Positions 36,117 to 44,456 of a DNA stretch of 64,000 nucleotides are shown here, in pieces (within the stretch, counting starts at the first letter, position 1; the number at the start of each line of letters is the position of its first letter). The DNA is taken from NCBI RefSeq assembly GCF_037911585.1, contig NZ_JBAJNS010000001.1, positions 4,759,501 through 4,823,500 of the forward strand, written 5' to 3'. The notes below the pieces were generated by a model. It did not search any database. It was not told where the DNA came from and saw nothing but the letters and a program-made list of their open reading frames with translations. The position numbers and the translations under genes are program-made. The stretch comes from Streptomyces sp. GSL17-111 (GTDB lineage: Bacteria; Actinomycetota; Actinomycetes; Streptomycetales; Streptomycetaceae).

Positions 36117-37223
36117 TCACGCCGTCAGCAGCACGCCCCCGTACGACAGCCCCGCGACGACGACCCAGGCGGCCGCCCCCAGGGCGGCCATGCGGCGTCC
36201 CGTTCCGGTCAGCGTGGGCAGGAAGACGCCGCTGCCGAGGCCGAACAGCGCGGCGGCGAGCAGGACCTCGCGGACCGTGGCGGCGCCGTCCAGCAGGCCC
36301 GCCGGGAGGACGCCGGTGGTGCGCAGGGCGGCGGCGGCGAGGAATCCGGCGACGAACAGCGGCAGCAGCGGCGGACGCCGCACCCCCGCCGCACGGCCGG
36401 TGCGGTGTCGCGCCACCACGCCGGCCAGCACCGCGACCAGCGGGGCGAGCAGGACGACGCGCAGGAGCTTCACCAGCACGGCCTCGCCCAGGGCCGCCGA
36501 CCCGGCGGTCTGCGCCGTCGCCACGACCTGCCCCACGTCGTGGACGCCGGCCCCCACCCAGCGCCCGAACTCCGCGTCGCTCAGCCCCAGCGGCTGGTGC
36601 AGCAGCGGCAGGACGGCGATGGCCAGCGTCCCGCACAGCGTCACCAGCGCGACGGAGGCCGCGACGTCCCGCTCGTCGCTGCGTCGGACCTCGCTCACGG
36701 CCCCGATCGCGGACGCGCCGCAGATCGCGTAGCCGGTCGCCACGAGCAGCGGCTGATCGCCTGTCAGCCCCAGTCTGCGCCCCAGCCAGAGAGTGCCGAA
36801 GAAGGTCGCGACGACCACGCCGAGCACCATCGTGGCCGTCCCCCAGCCCAGCTCCAGCACCTGGCCGAGGCTCAGTTCGAGGCCGAGGAGCACGATGCCG
36901 ACCCGCATGAGGCGCCGCCCGGCCAGCGAGAGCCCGCGCCGCCCCCGGCCTCGCACGAAGCGGCCCACACGCGGCAGGTGGGCGACGGCCACGCCGAGGA
37001 CGATCGCGGCGGTGAGCACGGGCACCGCCGGCACCAGCAGATGCACGCCCCACGCGGCGGTGACGCCCGCCGCGACGAGGGCGAGCCCCGGCAGCGGCCC
37101 GGCCGCGCGCTCCGGCCCGCCCGCCTTCCCCCGGACGCCTCGCCCCGCGCCGTGCCCCGCGCCGCGCCGAACGGCCCACCGGGCGCCGCGCGGCGCGTCG
37201 GCGCGGGCGGCCGGTGCCGCCAT
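36117..37223 (-). CDS. YeiH-family putative sulfate exporter
   Basis: A 368-residue membrane protein of the YeiH (UPF0324, putative sulfate exporter) family with about ten spans. Family features are LPGLALVAAGVTAAWGVHLL, LMRVGIVLLGLELSLGQVLELG, ATGYAICGASAIGAVSEV and GAGVHDVGQVVATAQTAG. The first 35 residues are Ala/Arg-rich and soluble. ATG 37223 shares a base with the stop of the cysteine dioxygenase gene (TGATG), so the two are translated as a unit. Export of sulfite, sulfate or a sulfonate from cysteine catabolism is a reasonable inference. Confidence 0.85.
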   Translation of the reverse strand: MAAPAARADAPRGARWAVRRGAGHGAGRGVRGKAGGPERAAGPLPGLALVAAGVTAAWGVHLLVPAVPVLTAAIVLGVAVAHLPRVGRFVRGRGRRGLSLAGRRLMRVGIVLLGLELSLGQVLELGWGTATMVLGVVVATFFGTLWLGRRLGLTGDQPLLVATGYAICGASAIGAVSEVRRSDERDVAASVALVTLCGTLAIAVLPLLHQPLGLSDAEFGRWVGAGVHDVGQVVATAQTAGSAALGEAVLVKLLRVVLLAPLVAVLAGVVARHRTGRAAGVRRPPLLPLFVAGFLAAAALRTTGVLPAGLLDGAATVREVLLAAALFGLGSGVFLPTLTGTGRRMAALGAAAWVVVAGLSYGGVLLTA

Positions 37224-37798
37224 CAGCGGTCGGCGGGGACGTCGTAGACGCGCCGGACGCTGGTGCCCAGCCGGGAGATGTCGGCGCCGTAGACGTGCAG
37301 GGATATCGCGGTGTCCGCGCACCCGTTCCACACCCGGTGGATGTCGCCGGGAGGGGCGAAGCCGCACACGGCGCCGCGCGGGTTCACCACCTCCTCGGTG
37401 GCGACGAGACGGGCCCGGCCGCCGTTCGTCGTCGCGGGCACGAGCCGGTAGCGGCGTTCCCGCTCCTCGCCCTCGTGGACACCGGTCACGCACCAGGAGA
37501 CGTGGTCGTGCACCGACGTGCGCTGCCCGGGGAGCCACACCAGCGCCACGACGGAGAACCCGCCGCCCGGCTCGGCGTGCAGGAGGTGCTGGCGGTAGTG
37601 CTCGGGGTCGCCCTCGCGCTGCTGCGGCGTGAGCAGGTCACCGGCGCCCAGGTGGGGGCCGAGCCGCTCGCCCACGAGGTAGGCGGTGATGTCGGGCGGC
37701 AGGCCCCGGCCGACGACGTCGCGGATCTCGTCGACCAGACCGGTGAGACGGTCGGTGGTGCGGGTTCCGAAGGCGGTGGAGTCGGTTGAGGGGGTCAT
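37223..37798 (-). CDS. Cysteine dioxygenase-type cupin
   Basis: A 191-residue cupin of the cysteine dioxygenase (type I) family, which oxidises cysteine to cysteine sulfinate. Iron ligands lie in RTSVHDHVSWCVTGVHEGEE (H-x-H) and the later His in PPGDIHRVWNG or ISLHVYGAD. I chose ATG 37798 (MTPSTDSTAFG) because it matches family length; two in-frame starts lie upstream. The Cys in SWCVTG corresponds to the cysteine used for the Cys-Tyr crosslink in mammalian enzymes. It is coupled to the YeiH exporter gene and preceded by a LysR gene in the same direction. Confidence 0.87.
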   Translation of the reverse strand: MTPSTDSTAFGTRTTDRLTGLVDEIRDVVGRGLPPDITAYLVGERLGPHLGAGDLLTPQQREGDPEHYRQHLLHAEPGGGFSVVALVWLPGQRTSVHDHVSWCVTGVHEGEERERRYRLVPATTNGGRARLVATEEVVNPRGAVCGFAPPGDIHRVWNGCADTAISLHVYGADISRLGTSVRRVYDVPADR

Positions 37799-37884
37799 GA
37801 CCGCAGCGTCCCGCCACCCGGTCATCACGTCCAACGAGGGTTCTTTCGCGTTCCCCCAATCCCCGCTTATGGAACGAGGGAGGG

Positions 37885-38790
37885 TCAGCAACCGACCCGG
37901 TTCGCCGCCACGGATCTCAGCTCGTCAAGCACGAGCGCCGTGGCCGGCACCTCCAGGTGCTCGCGCAGCACATAAGCGGATATCTGGCGTCGCGAAGCGG
38001 GGTCCATGGCCCGGCCGACGACCTTGCGGTGCACCAGGAACGACAGCACGAGCCCCGGCATCATCGCGATGCCCAGCCCCTCGGCGACCAGGCTCTGCAC
38101 CACCAGGTTGTCGTCCGTGGTGAAGACGATGTCGGGGGCGAAGCCCAACTCGGCGCACTCGTGAAGGAAGTTGGTCCGGCAGCGCAGACAGCCCGCGATC
38201 CAGCGCTCGTCCGCCAGCTCCGCGAGCCTCACCGCCCGGCGGCGGGCCATGGCGTGCCCGGCGGGCAGCAGGACCGTCAACTGGTCCTCCAGCAGCGGGA
38301 TCTCCACCAGCTCCGGCGGCACCTCCTCGTGCAGCCCGGGATAGGTGAAGGCCAGCGCGATGTCGCACGCGCCCCGCACCACGCGGTGCAGGGAGTCCGG
38401 CGGTTCGCTCTCCTGGAGCTCGACGCGGACCCCGGCGCGGCCCGCCGTCAGCCGCGCCAGCGCCTCCGGGACGAGGGTCGCCCCCGCGCTGGGGAACGCG
38501 CACACCCGCACCCGCCCGGTCCGCAGCCCTTGCAGCGCCCGCATCTGCTGGTGCGCGACGGCCATCGTGTCCAGGATGACGCCCGCGTGCCGCGCCAGCG
38601 TCTCCCCGGCCTCGGTGAGCCGCATGCGCCGACCGACCCGGACGAACAGCGGTGCGCCGACGGCCCGTTCGAGCGCCTTGATCTGCTGGGTGATCGCGGG
38701 CTGGGTGTAGCCGAGCGCCCGGGCGGCGGCGGTGTACGACCCGGTCCGCACGACCTCGTGGAAGGTCTTGATGTGCCGCGATTCGAACAT
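37885..38790 (-). CDS. LysR-type regulator of the cysteine dioxygenase region
   Basis: A 301-residue LysR-type regulator. The winged helix is MFESRHIKTFHEVVRTGSYT, AARALGYTQPAITQQIKALE, GAPLFVRVGRRMRLTEAGET. The effector domain begins RVRVCAFPSAGATLVPEAL and contains an unusual CLRCRTNFLHECAELG segment with three cysteines, which could sense thiols or oxidation. It lies 86 bases upstream of the cysteine dioxygenase gene in the same direction. A promoter-like region (ATAAGCGGGGATTGGGGG on the minus strand) fills that gap. It is likely to control the sulfur genes downstream. Confidence 0.87.
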   Translation of the reverse strand: MFESRHIKTFHEVVRTGSYTAAARALGYTQPAITQQIKALERAVGAPLFVRVGRRMRLTEAGETLARHAGVILDTMAVAHQQMRALQGLRTGRVRVCAFPSAGATLVPEALARLTAGRAGVRVELQESEPPDSLHRVVRGACDIALAFTYPGLHEEVPPELVEIPLLEDQLTVLLPAGHAMARRRAVRLAELADERWIAGCLRCRTNFLHECAELGFAPDIVFTTDDNLVVQSLVAEGLGIAMMPGLVLSFLVHRKVVGRAMDPASRRQISAYVLREHLEVPATALVLDELRSVAANRVGC

Positions 38791-38835
38791 GCCCGAACGA
38801 TAATCGGGCCCGGCCCCCCACCGCAGGGGGCGTCG

Positions 38836-39873
38836 TCAGCCGCGCGGCAGGACGGTGCCGAGGACCTGGGGGAGGGGCGTCCAGTCGGAGCTGACGACGG
38901 TGGCGTGGGCGCGCGCCAGCTCGCTCACGCGCTCCCGCGCCTCGGCCTCCGTCGGGTTGCGGGCGTCGACGGCGGGCGGGACGGCGTGGGCGTCGGTCAT
39001 GACCAGCAGGTAGCCCCGGTCGGCGTACCAGCCGGTGTCGATCGCGCCGGCGGCGTACGCGGAGGCGTCCCCGTCGAACACGACGAACCAGGGCCGCAGC
39101 CCCGCGTCCGCGTAACGGGCCCTCGGGTCGCCGGGCTCCGCCCGCAGCACCGCCGGGAACGCGACGGCGCGCTCGATCGTGCCCGCCGCCGCCAGGGCCC
39201 GCAGGTGCCGGGCGTACTCGACGTCGGTCCACAGCGAGTCGAACGGGTTGCCCTGCTCGACCGTCCCCGGTATGAGGTGGATCAGGAACTTCCCGGCCAG
39301 TGCCTCCCGCGTGGGCCACCCGCCCGCGCGGGCGGCGTCGTCCAGCGTGGCGTGCGCGCCCAGCAGGTCGGCGGGCCGGAAGAGGGCGTCGCCCAGCTCG
39401 CGTTGCACCAGGGCGTCGAACGCGGCGGGACCGCGTCCGCCGGTGCCGTTGAAGCCGTCCTTCAGCTCGATCTTCAGCAGGACCGGACGGTGGCCGGGGT
39501 CGGCGTCGTGCCAGGCGCGCAGGTCCGCGAGGCAGCCGGCGAGGTCCTGGTTGCGGCTCCCGGTCCGCAGTTCGGCGGCGGTGGTGGCGTCGACGCAGTT
39601 GTTCTCGTTCCACAGCGGGGTGTTGTGGGCCACCCGCCAGCCGACGCCGAAGCCGTTGGTCCACACGTCGAGTTCGAGCATCGCCGCGCCCGAGTCGAGG
39701 GCGTCGGCGAGGTAGGAGTAGCGGCTCTGCTCGTAGGCGTTGTGCACGCCCACGCCGGTGCTCTGGGCGTAGGACAGGGAGCCGGCGTCGGACGTGCGGG
39801 GGTCGGCGTGGGCCGGAACGGCGACGGCGGCGGCCAGGAGGGCCGCCGCGGCCAGGGACGAGGACATGCGCAC
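38836..39873 (-). CDS. Secreted Ca2+-dependent PI-PLC-like phosphodiesterase
   Basis: A 345-residue exported protein. The signal peptide is MRMSSSLAAAALLAAAVAVPAHA with cleavage near Ala-His-Ala. The mature part resembles the actinobacterial Ca2+-dependent phosphatidylinositol-specific phospholipase C family: an early His in GVGVHNAYEQSRYSYLADAL, metal ligands in AAMLELDVWTNGFG, the second catalytic His in WRVAHNTPLWNENN, LLKIELKDGFNG, and a terminal TDAHAVPP and VVSSDWTPLP. The GTG at 39873 and ATG at 39867 are both possible starts. It should act outside the cell on phosphodiester lipids; the head group cannot be read. Confidence 0.82.
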   Translation of the reverse strand: MRMSSSLAAAALLAAAVAVPAHADPRTSDAGSLSYAQSTGVGVHNAYEQSRYSYLADALDSGAAMLELDVWTNGFGVGWRVAHNTPLWNENNCVDATTAAELRTGSRNQDLAGCLADLRAWHDADPGHRPVLLKIELKDGFNGTGGRGPAAFDALVQRELGDALFRPADLLGAHATLDDAARAGGWPTREALAGKFLIHLIPGTVEQGNPFDSLWTDVEYARHLRALAAAGTIERAVAFPAVLRAEPGDPRARYADAGLRPWFVVFDGDASAYAAGAIDTGWYADRGYLLVMTDAHAVPPAVDARNPTEAEARERVSELARAHATVVSSDWTPLPQVLGTVLPRG

Positions 39874-39985
39874 GGGGAGCCGCCTTCGCTGGTGGGGGAG
39901 ACCAAGTCAGCGCAAGGCTAAGGCAGTTACCCATCAGTTGGGCAGAGGTCGGGTGGCCGGGGAGTGACGGCCCCGGGCCGTCGCG

Positions 39986-40015
39986 CCGGGCCGCCGCCCC
40001 GGTGCGGCGGCCCGG
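39986..40015. terminator. Terminator of the flavoprotein gene
   Basis: CCGGGCCGCCGC (39986-39997) pairs perfectly with its complement at 40004-40015. A second 7-1-7 palindrome (ACGGCCC-C-GGGCCGT) sits at 39967-39981. Both lie beyond the stop of the flavoprotein gene. Confidence 0.72.
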
Positions 40016-40035
40016 TGACGGCCCCCGGCCCCCGG

Positions 40036-41409
40036 CTACGCGGCGGCCGCGCCGGCCGGGGCGGCCGGGCTGCGGACACCGAAGTCCCGGCACACGGCGT
40101 CCGCCGCCCGGGCGGCCGACCGCAGCGCACCCTGCGGCGTCCCGACGTCACGGTGGTCGCCGCACACGTACAGCCCCGTGAGCACCCGGACCGCGCGGTG
40201 GGCGTCGTGCGGCGCGGGCACGGCGGGTGCCGCGTGCGCCCGGTGGTGGGCGCCCACCAGCTCCCAGGCGTCGGCGTCCACGCCGTGCAGCGCGCTCAGT
40301 TGACGGCGCGCCGCCTTGTCCAGCACGCCCGGCGGGTCGGCCGCCTCACGGCCCAGCACCACGGACGTCACCAGGGTGCGGCCGGGCAGCGCGCGGGAGG
40401 GGTCGACGGCGGAGGCCACCACGGAGTGCGCCACGGGGCCGCGCCGGTCGGCGTCGAGGACGAGGGCCCCGCCGACGCCGGGCGGGGCGGCGTCGGCGGC
40501 GTGGTGCAGCACGGTGACGGGGTGGAAGTCCGGTACCCGCAGCCCCGGCAGCAGCCGCGCGGCGTCGGGGGCGCCGGTGGCGATGACGACGGCGCGGCAG
40601 CCGAGCGTGCCGTGGTCCGCCGTCTCGACCGCGTTCGCCGAGACGGCGACGGCCCGCACCCCGGTGCGCACGGTGCCGCGCGGCAGCCCGGCCGCCAGCA
40701 GCCGGGGCACGGCCGCCGCACCGCCCGCCGGCAGGCACAGCCCGGCCCGCGCGAACGAGCGCAGCGCCAGGTCGACGACCCGGCTGGACGTCGTGAGCTC
40801 CGGGTCGCACAGCAGGGCGCCGACCAGCGGGCGCAGCATGGCCTCGACCACGCGCGCGGGCACGCCGCGCGCGGCCAGGGCCTGCCCGGCGGGCAGGTCG
40901 GCGCGGGCCAGGAGCCGCGCGGGCGGCGTGGTGGCCAGCCGGGCGAGCTGGTTCCGCAGCCGGGCGGCGTCCAGCGCACTGGTGAGGGCGCGCGCCGGGT
41001 GGCGTGCGCCTCCTGTGCTTCCGACGCCCGGCACGGTAGCGGCCGTCCCCGGCACGGGCCGGACGGCGCGGGCCCCGCTGATCCGCGCCGTGCGCTCGGT
41101 GCTGCGGATCACCACGCCGGGGGCCAGCGGCCGCAGCGCCAGCGCCTCCAGTCCCGGCGTCCCGGTTAGCTCGGGCCAGTCCGCGCAGAGGAACCGTCCG
41201 CCGTGGTCGAGCAGGAAGCCGTCCACCTCGTCGGTCGCCAGCCGTCCGCCGATCCCCGCGGCGGCCTCCAGCACGGTGACGGTGAGCCCGGCTCTCACCA
41301 GCCTGCGGGCCACCGCGAGCCCGGCGAGCCCGGCTCCTATGACGATGACGTCCGCGACGTCCGCGACGTCCGCGCCGTCCGTGCGACGTGTGCGTGCAGC
41401 GCTGAGCAC
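40036..41409 (-). CDS. FAD-dependent amine oxidase/desaturase-like flavoprotein
   Basis: A 457-residue flavoprotein of the amine-oxidase/phytoene-desaturase fold. The dinucleotide-binding motif is VIVIGAGLAGLAVARRLVRAGLTV followed by VLEAAAGIGGRLATDEVDGFLLDHGGRFL; the C-terminal FAD contact is LYVCGDHRDVGTPQGALRSA. Substrate-region segments include LCLPAGGAAAVPRLLAAGLP. GTG 41409 has GGGAGGG upstream; longer readings have no such site. Codons for the N-terminus contain three tandem copies of GCGGACGTC (VADVADVADV), probably slippage. Substrate unknown; it stands alone. Confidence 0.83.
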   Translation of the reverse strand: MLSAARTRRTDGADVADVADVIVIGAGLAGLAVARRLVRAGLTVTVLEAAAGIGGRLATDEVDGFLLDHGGRFLCADWPELTGTPGLEALALRPLAPGVVIRSTERTARISGARAVRPVPGTAATVPGVGSTGGARHPARALTSALDAARLRNQLARLATTPPARLLARADLPAGQALAARGVPARVVEAMLRPLVGALLCDPELTTSSRVVDLALRSFARAGLCLPAGGAAAVPRLLAAGLPRGTVRTGVRAVAVSANAVETADHGTLGCRAVVIATGAPDAARLLPGLRVPDFHPVTVLHHAADAAPPGVGGALVLDADRRGPVAHSVVASAVDPSRALPGRTLVTSVVLGREAADPPGVLDKAARRQLSALHGVDADAWELVGAHHRAHAAPAVPAPHDAHRAVRVLTGLYVCGDHRDVGTPQGALRSAARAADAVCRDFGVRSPAAPAGAAAA

Positions 41410-41579
41410 GTGCCCTCCCCGGGGTCGGGAACCGTTGTGCGGCGGTGTGACGGTCGCGCTGTCCGGCTCATGCCCCCTGCGGGGCTCCGCCAAAGCTCCA
41501 GCGCCGTTCGACCCTACGGACCTACGGGATGCGGCGGACACGCGCATGGACAGGGCACGGGCGCACAGCGGTCGCACGG

Positions 41580-41598
41580 GTGGGCCGCACCGGCCCAC
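41580..41598. terminator. Possible terminator of the DUF4240 gene
   Basis: GTGGGCCG-CAC-CGGCCCAC forms an 8-bp stem with a 3-base loop, 22 bases beyond the DUF4240 stop. Confidence 0.55.
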
Positions 41599-41620
41599 GG
41601 CACGCGTCGGGGGCGGGGTC

Positions 41621-42142
41621 TCAGCTGCGGAACCGGGCCCAGAGCTGGGGGAAGCGCTCCGCCAGGACCCGGTCGTCCTCGAAGTTCAGCGGGGTGCCCT
41701 CCGGCTCGCGCGGCGGGTCGGGCAGGCCCAGCTCGGGCACTTCGGTGCCCAGGAGCTCCTCGTACGCCTCGTCCGCCGCGAAGCCCAGCTCCTCGGCGTC
41801 GCCGTCGACCTCGGGGTCGAAGTCCTCCAGCAGCTCGGCCAGGGCGTCGGGGTCGCGGTGCAGCGCGCCTTCGAAGACCTTGCGGCCCTGCCCGATCAGC
41901 CAGCAGCGGAACGCGTCGAAGACGTCGTCGCTCGCGCCGTCCAGCAGGACCCAGGCGGCGCCCCACACGTCCCACCGGTACGCCCGCCGGTACCGGGCCT
42001 CGAAGTGCCGTGCGAAGTCGGTGACGGTCTCCGGATCGAGCTCCGTCAGCCGCTCGACCAGCAGCTCCGCCTGTTCGTCCGGGTCGCCCTCGGCCGCCGT
42101 GCGGGCGCCGTCGATCAGCTCCCAGAACTCGTCCTCGTGCAT
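41621..42142 (-). CDS. DUF4240 protein
   Basis: A 173-residue acidic cytoplasmic protein of the DUF4240 family. The typical opening MHEDEFWELIDGARTAAEGDP is followed by FARHFEARYRRAYRWDVWGAAWVL, ASDDVFDAFRCWLIGQGRKVF and DPDALAELLEDFDPEVDGDAEELGF. The family has no known enzyme activity and is often found in contexts of immunity or toxin partners, but none is visible here. The start is ATG 42142 or a GTG two codons upstream. It is divergent from the SDR gene. Confidence 0.85.
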   Translation of the reverse strand: MHEDEFWELIDGARTAAEGDPDEQAELLVERLTELDPETVTDFARHFEARYRRAYRWDVWGAAWVLLDGASDDVFDAFRCWLIGQGRKVFEGALHRDPDALAELLEDFDPEVDGDAEELGFAADEAYEELLGTEVPELGLPDPPREPEGTPLNFEDDRVLAERFPQLWARFRS

Positions 42143-42297
42143 CGTCACCCGACCAGCATCAGCCCCGGGACGTCCGGCCGCACGCGCAGTCCCCCGGCTG
42201 GCCGAAGGTCTCCCGGAAAACACGGGAATCGCGACAGTGGATGGCTCCTTTCGGTGCGAACGTGTGCGCTGAAGCCGACGTAAGGAGCGAATCGGGC

Positions 42298-43296
42298 ATG
42301 ACGGAACACAGCACCACCCCGCAGCGGAACGCCGACGGGTCGAAACCGCCGCAGGACGCCGACCGGCCGCTGCGGGGACGGGTCGCCCTCGTCGCGGGCG
42401 CGACGCGCGGGGCCGGCCGGGCCACCGCCGTCGAGCTGGGCCGGGCCGGGGCCACGGTCTACGCGACCGGCCGCACGACGCGCCGGCACGTGAGCGAGGT
42501 CGGACGGGCCACGGAGACGATCGAGGAGACGGCCGAGCTGGTCACCGCCGCCGGCGGTACGGGCATCGCCGTTCCCACCGACCACCTGGACCCCGCCCAG
42601 GTCGAGGCCACCGTCGCCAGGATCGAGCGGGAGCGGGGCCGGCTCGACGTCCTCGTCAACGACATCTGGGGCGGCGACCACCTCATCGGCTGGGGCCGGC
42701 CGATGTGGGAGCACGACCTGCGCGACGGGCTGCGGGCGCTGCGGCTGGGCGTCGAGACCCACCTCGTCACCAGCCACTACGCGATCCCGCTCCTCATCCG
42801 TGAGCCCGGCGGCCTCGTCGTGGAGGTCACGGACGGCACCGCCGAGTACAACCGCCGCTACCGCGAGCCCCTCTACTACGACCTGGCCAAGAGCGCGCCG
42901 CTGCGCATCGCCCACGGCCTGGCCCGGGAGCTGCCCGCCCACGGCGCGACGGCCGTGGTGGTCACCCCCGGCTGGCTGCGCTCGGAGACCATGCTCGACA
43001 CCCACTTCAAGGTGACCGAGGACAGCTGGCGCGAGGGCGCGCGGCAGAATCCGGACTTCGCCGTCTCCGAGACACCGCGCTACCTGGCCCGAGGTCTCGC
43101 GGCGCTCGCCGCCGACCCGGACCGGGCCCGCTTCAACGGCCGGTCCCTCTCCAGCGCCTCGCTGGCCCGGGAGTACGGCGTGACCGACACGGACGGCTCA
43201 CAGCCGGACGCGTGGGCCTACCTGCTCGACCTGCACGCGCACGAGGAGGCCGGGGACGCGGCCGGGCCGCGCCCGGACCCGGAGAAGTACCGCTAG
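42298..43296 (+). CDS. Short-chain dehydrogenase/reductase
   Basis: A 332-residue SDR oxidoreductase. After about 25 disordered residues the Rossmann fold begins RVALVAGATRGAGRATAVELG (the TGxxxGxG motif with Ala at the first position), and the active site is YYDLAKSAPLRIAHGLARELP (YxxxK). The usual NNAG is replaced by DVLVNDIWGGDHL. The C-terminus contains an unusually long segment (RSLSSASLAREYGVTDTDGSQPDAW). AAGGAGCG precedes ATG 42298. It ends exactly one base before the convergent WYL-regulator gene. Substrate unknown. Confidence 0.88.
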   Translation: MTEHSTTPQRNADGSKPPQDADRPLRGRVALVAGATRGAGRATAVELGRAGATVYATGRTTRRHVSEVGRATETIEETAELVTAAGGTGIAVPTDHLDPAQVEATVARIERERGRLDVLVNDIWGGDHLIGWGRPMWEHDLRDGLRALRLGVETHLVTSHYAIPLLIREPGGLVVEVTDGTAEYNRRYREPLYYDLAKSAPLRIAHGLARELPAHGATAVVVTPGWLRSETMLDTHFKVTEDSWREGARQNPDFAVSETPRYLARGLAALAADPDRARFNGRSLSSASLAREYGVTDTDGSQPDAWAYLLDLHAHEEAGDAAGPRPDPEKYR

Positions 43297-44319
43297 TCAG
43301 GGGCCCGCCCGCCGCACGTCGGTGTAGAGCGCCGCCATGCGGCGGGCGGCCTCCGCGAAACGTTCCCGCAGGGCGTCCGGGGCCAGGACCTCCACCTCGG
43401 GGCCGAGCGTGAACAGCTCCCCGAACGCCACGTCCAGCGACTCGACGGGCAGCGTGACCGTCACGACGTTCCGCCCGCCCCGCTCCGTGCGCTCCCCGGC
43501 GGCGAGCGCCTCGTCGGCCGCCGTCCGGTCGCTGTGCACGTACCGCAGCCGCTGCGCCCCGGACTCCGTCAGCCGCACGACGACCTCCTCGCGCAGCAGC
43601 GAGCGGGCGAACGCCGACGCCCGCCGGGCCCAGAACGCGGGCAGTTCGAAGCCCTCCTCCCGACCGAACCGCTCCTCCTCCGCCACGACCGAGACCAGCC
43701 GGTCCACCCGGTACACGCGGAAGGCCCCCTCCCCGGGCGGCTCCGTGTCGGGGGCCGGCACGCGGGCCGCGAGGTACCAGACGCCGGCCTTCAGCACGAG
43801 CCCGTACGGCTCCAGCGTCCGCAGCACCGTCGTGTCCCGCCGCCGGTAGCGGACCGTCACCCGCCGGTCGTCCCAGACGGCGTCGGCGAGCCGGGGGAGC
43901 AGCTGAGGCGCCGTCGGCTCCTGCCACCAGCCCGGCGCGTCGAGGTGGAAGCGCTGGGCGACGCTGCGCCGGGCGTCGCCCAGGTGCGGGTCGAGCGCGG
44001 CGAGCACCTTCAGCTCCGCGGCCGACGCCGCGTCCGCCAGGCCGAGGTCGCGCAGGGCGCTCGGCACGCCGGAGAGGAACAGCGCCTCCGCCTCGTCCCG
44101 TCCCAGCCCCGTCAGCCGGGTGCGGTATCCGCCGATCAGGCGGTAGCCGCCCGCCCGGCCCCGGTCGGCGTAGACCGGCACCCCGGCCTCCGAGAGCGCC
44201 GCGACGTCCCGCACGACCGTGCGCCGTGACACCTCCAGTTCGGCGGCCAGTTCGGCGGCCGTCATCGCCCGCCGGTTCTGAAGGAGCAGTACCAGTCTGA
44301 TGAGTCGTGCGGCCCGCAT
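43297..44319 (-). CDS. YafY/PafC-type regulator with WYL domain
   Basis: A 340-residue DNA-binding regulator. The N-terminal DeoR-like winged helix reads MRAARLIRLVLLLQNRRAMT, AAELAAELEVSRRTVVRDV, LSEAGVPVYADRGRAGGYRL. The WYL domain (about 140-220) has VTVRYRRRD, LEPYGLVLKAGVWYLAARV and FRVYRVDRLVSVVA. WYL proteins sense ligands such as single-stranded nucleic acid or small molecules. ATG 44319. It is convergent with the SDR gene and divergent from metP. No adjacent target is evident. Confidence 0.88.
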   Translation of the reverse strand: MRAARLIRLVLLLQNRRAMTAAELAAELEVSRRTVVRDVAALSEAGVPVYADRGRAGGYRLIGGYRTRLTGLGRDEAEALFLSGVPSALRDLGLADAASAAELKVLAALDPHLGDARRSVAQRFHLDAPGWWQEPTAPQLLPRLADAVWDDRRVTVRYRRRDTTVLRTLEPYGLVLKAGVWYLAARVPAPDTEPPGEGAFRVYRVDRLVSVVAEEERFGREEGFELPAFWARRASAFARSLLREEVVVRLTESGAQRLRYVHSDRTAADEALAAGERTERGGRNVVTVTLPVESLDVAFGELFTLGPEVEVLAPDALRERFAEAARRMAALYTDVRRAGP

Positions 44320-44456
44320 AACCGGGCATTGTGCCGGTCCGTCAGCGGCGGGCGCGCGGGCGGGCGTACGGCACGCGTGTCCGCGGGCGGCGGTCACAGG
44401 CCGCTGCTAGCGTGCAAAAGACCCATACCCATGCATTCCGTCACAAGGGGATCTGG

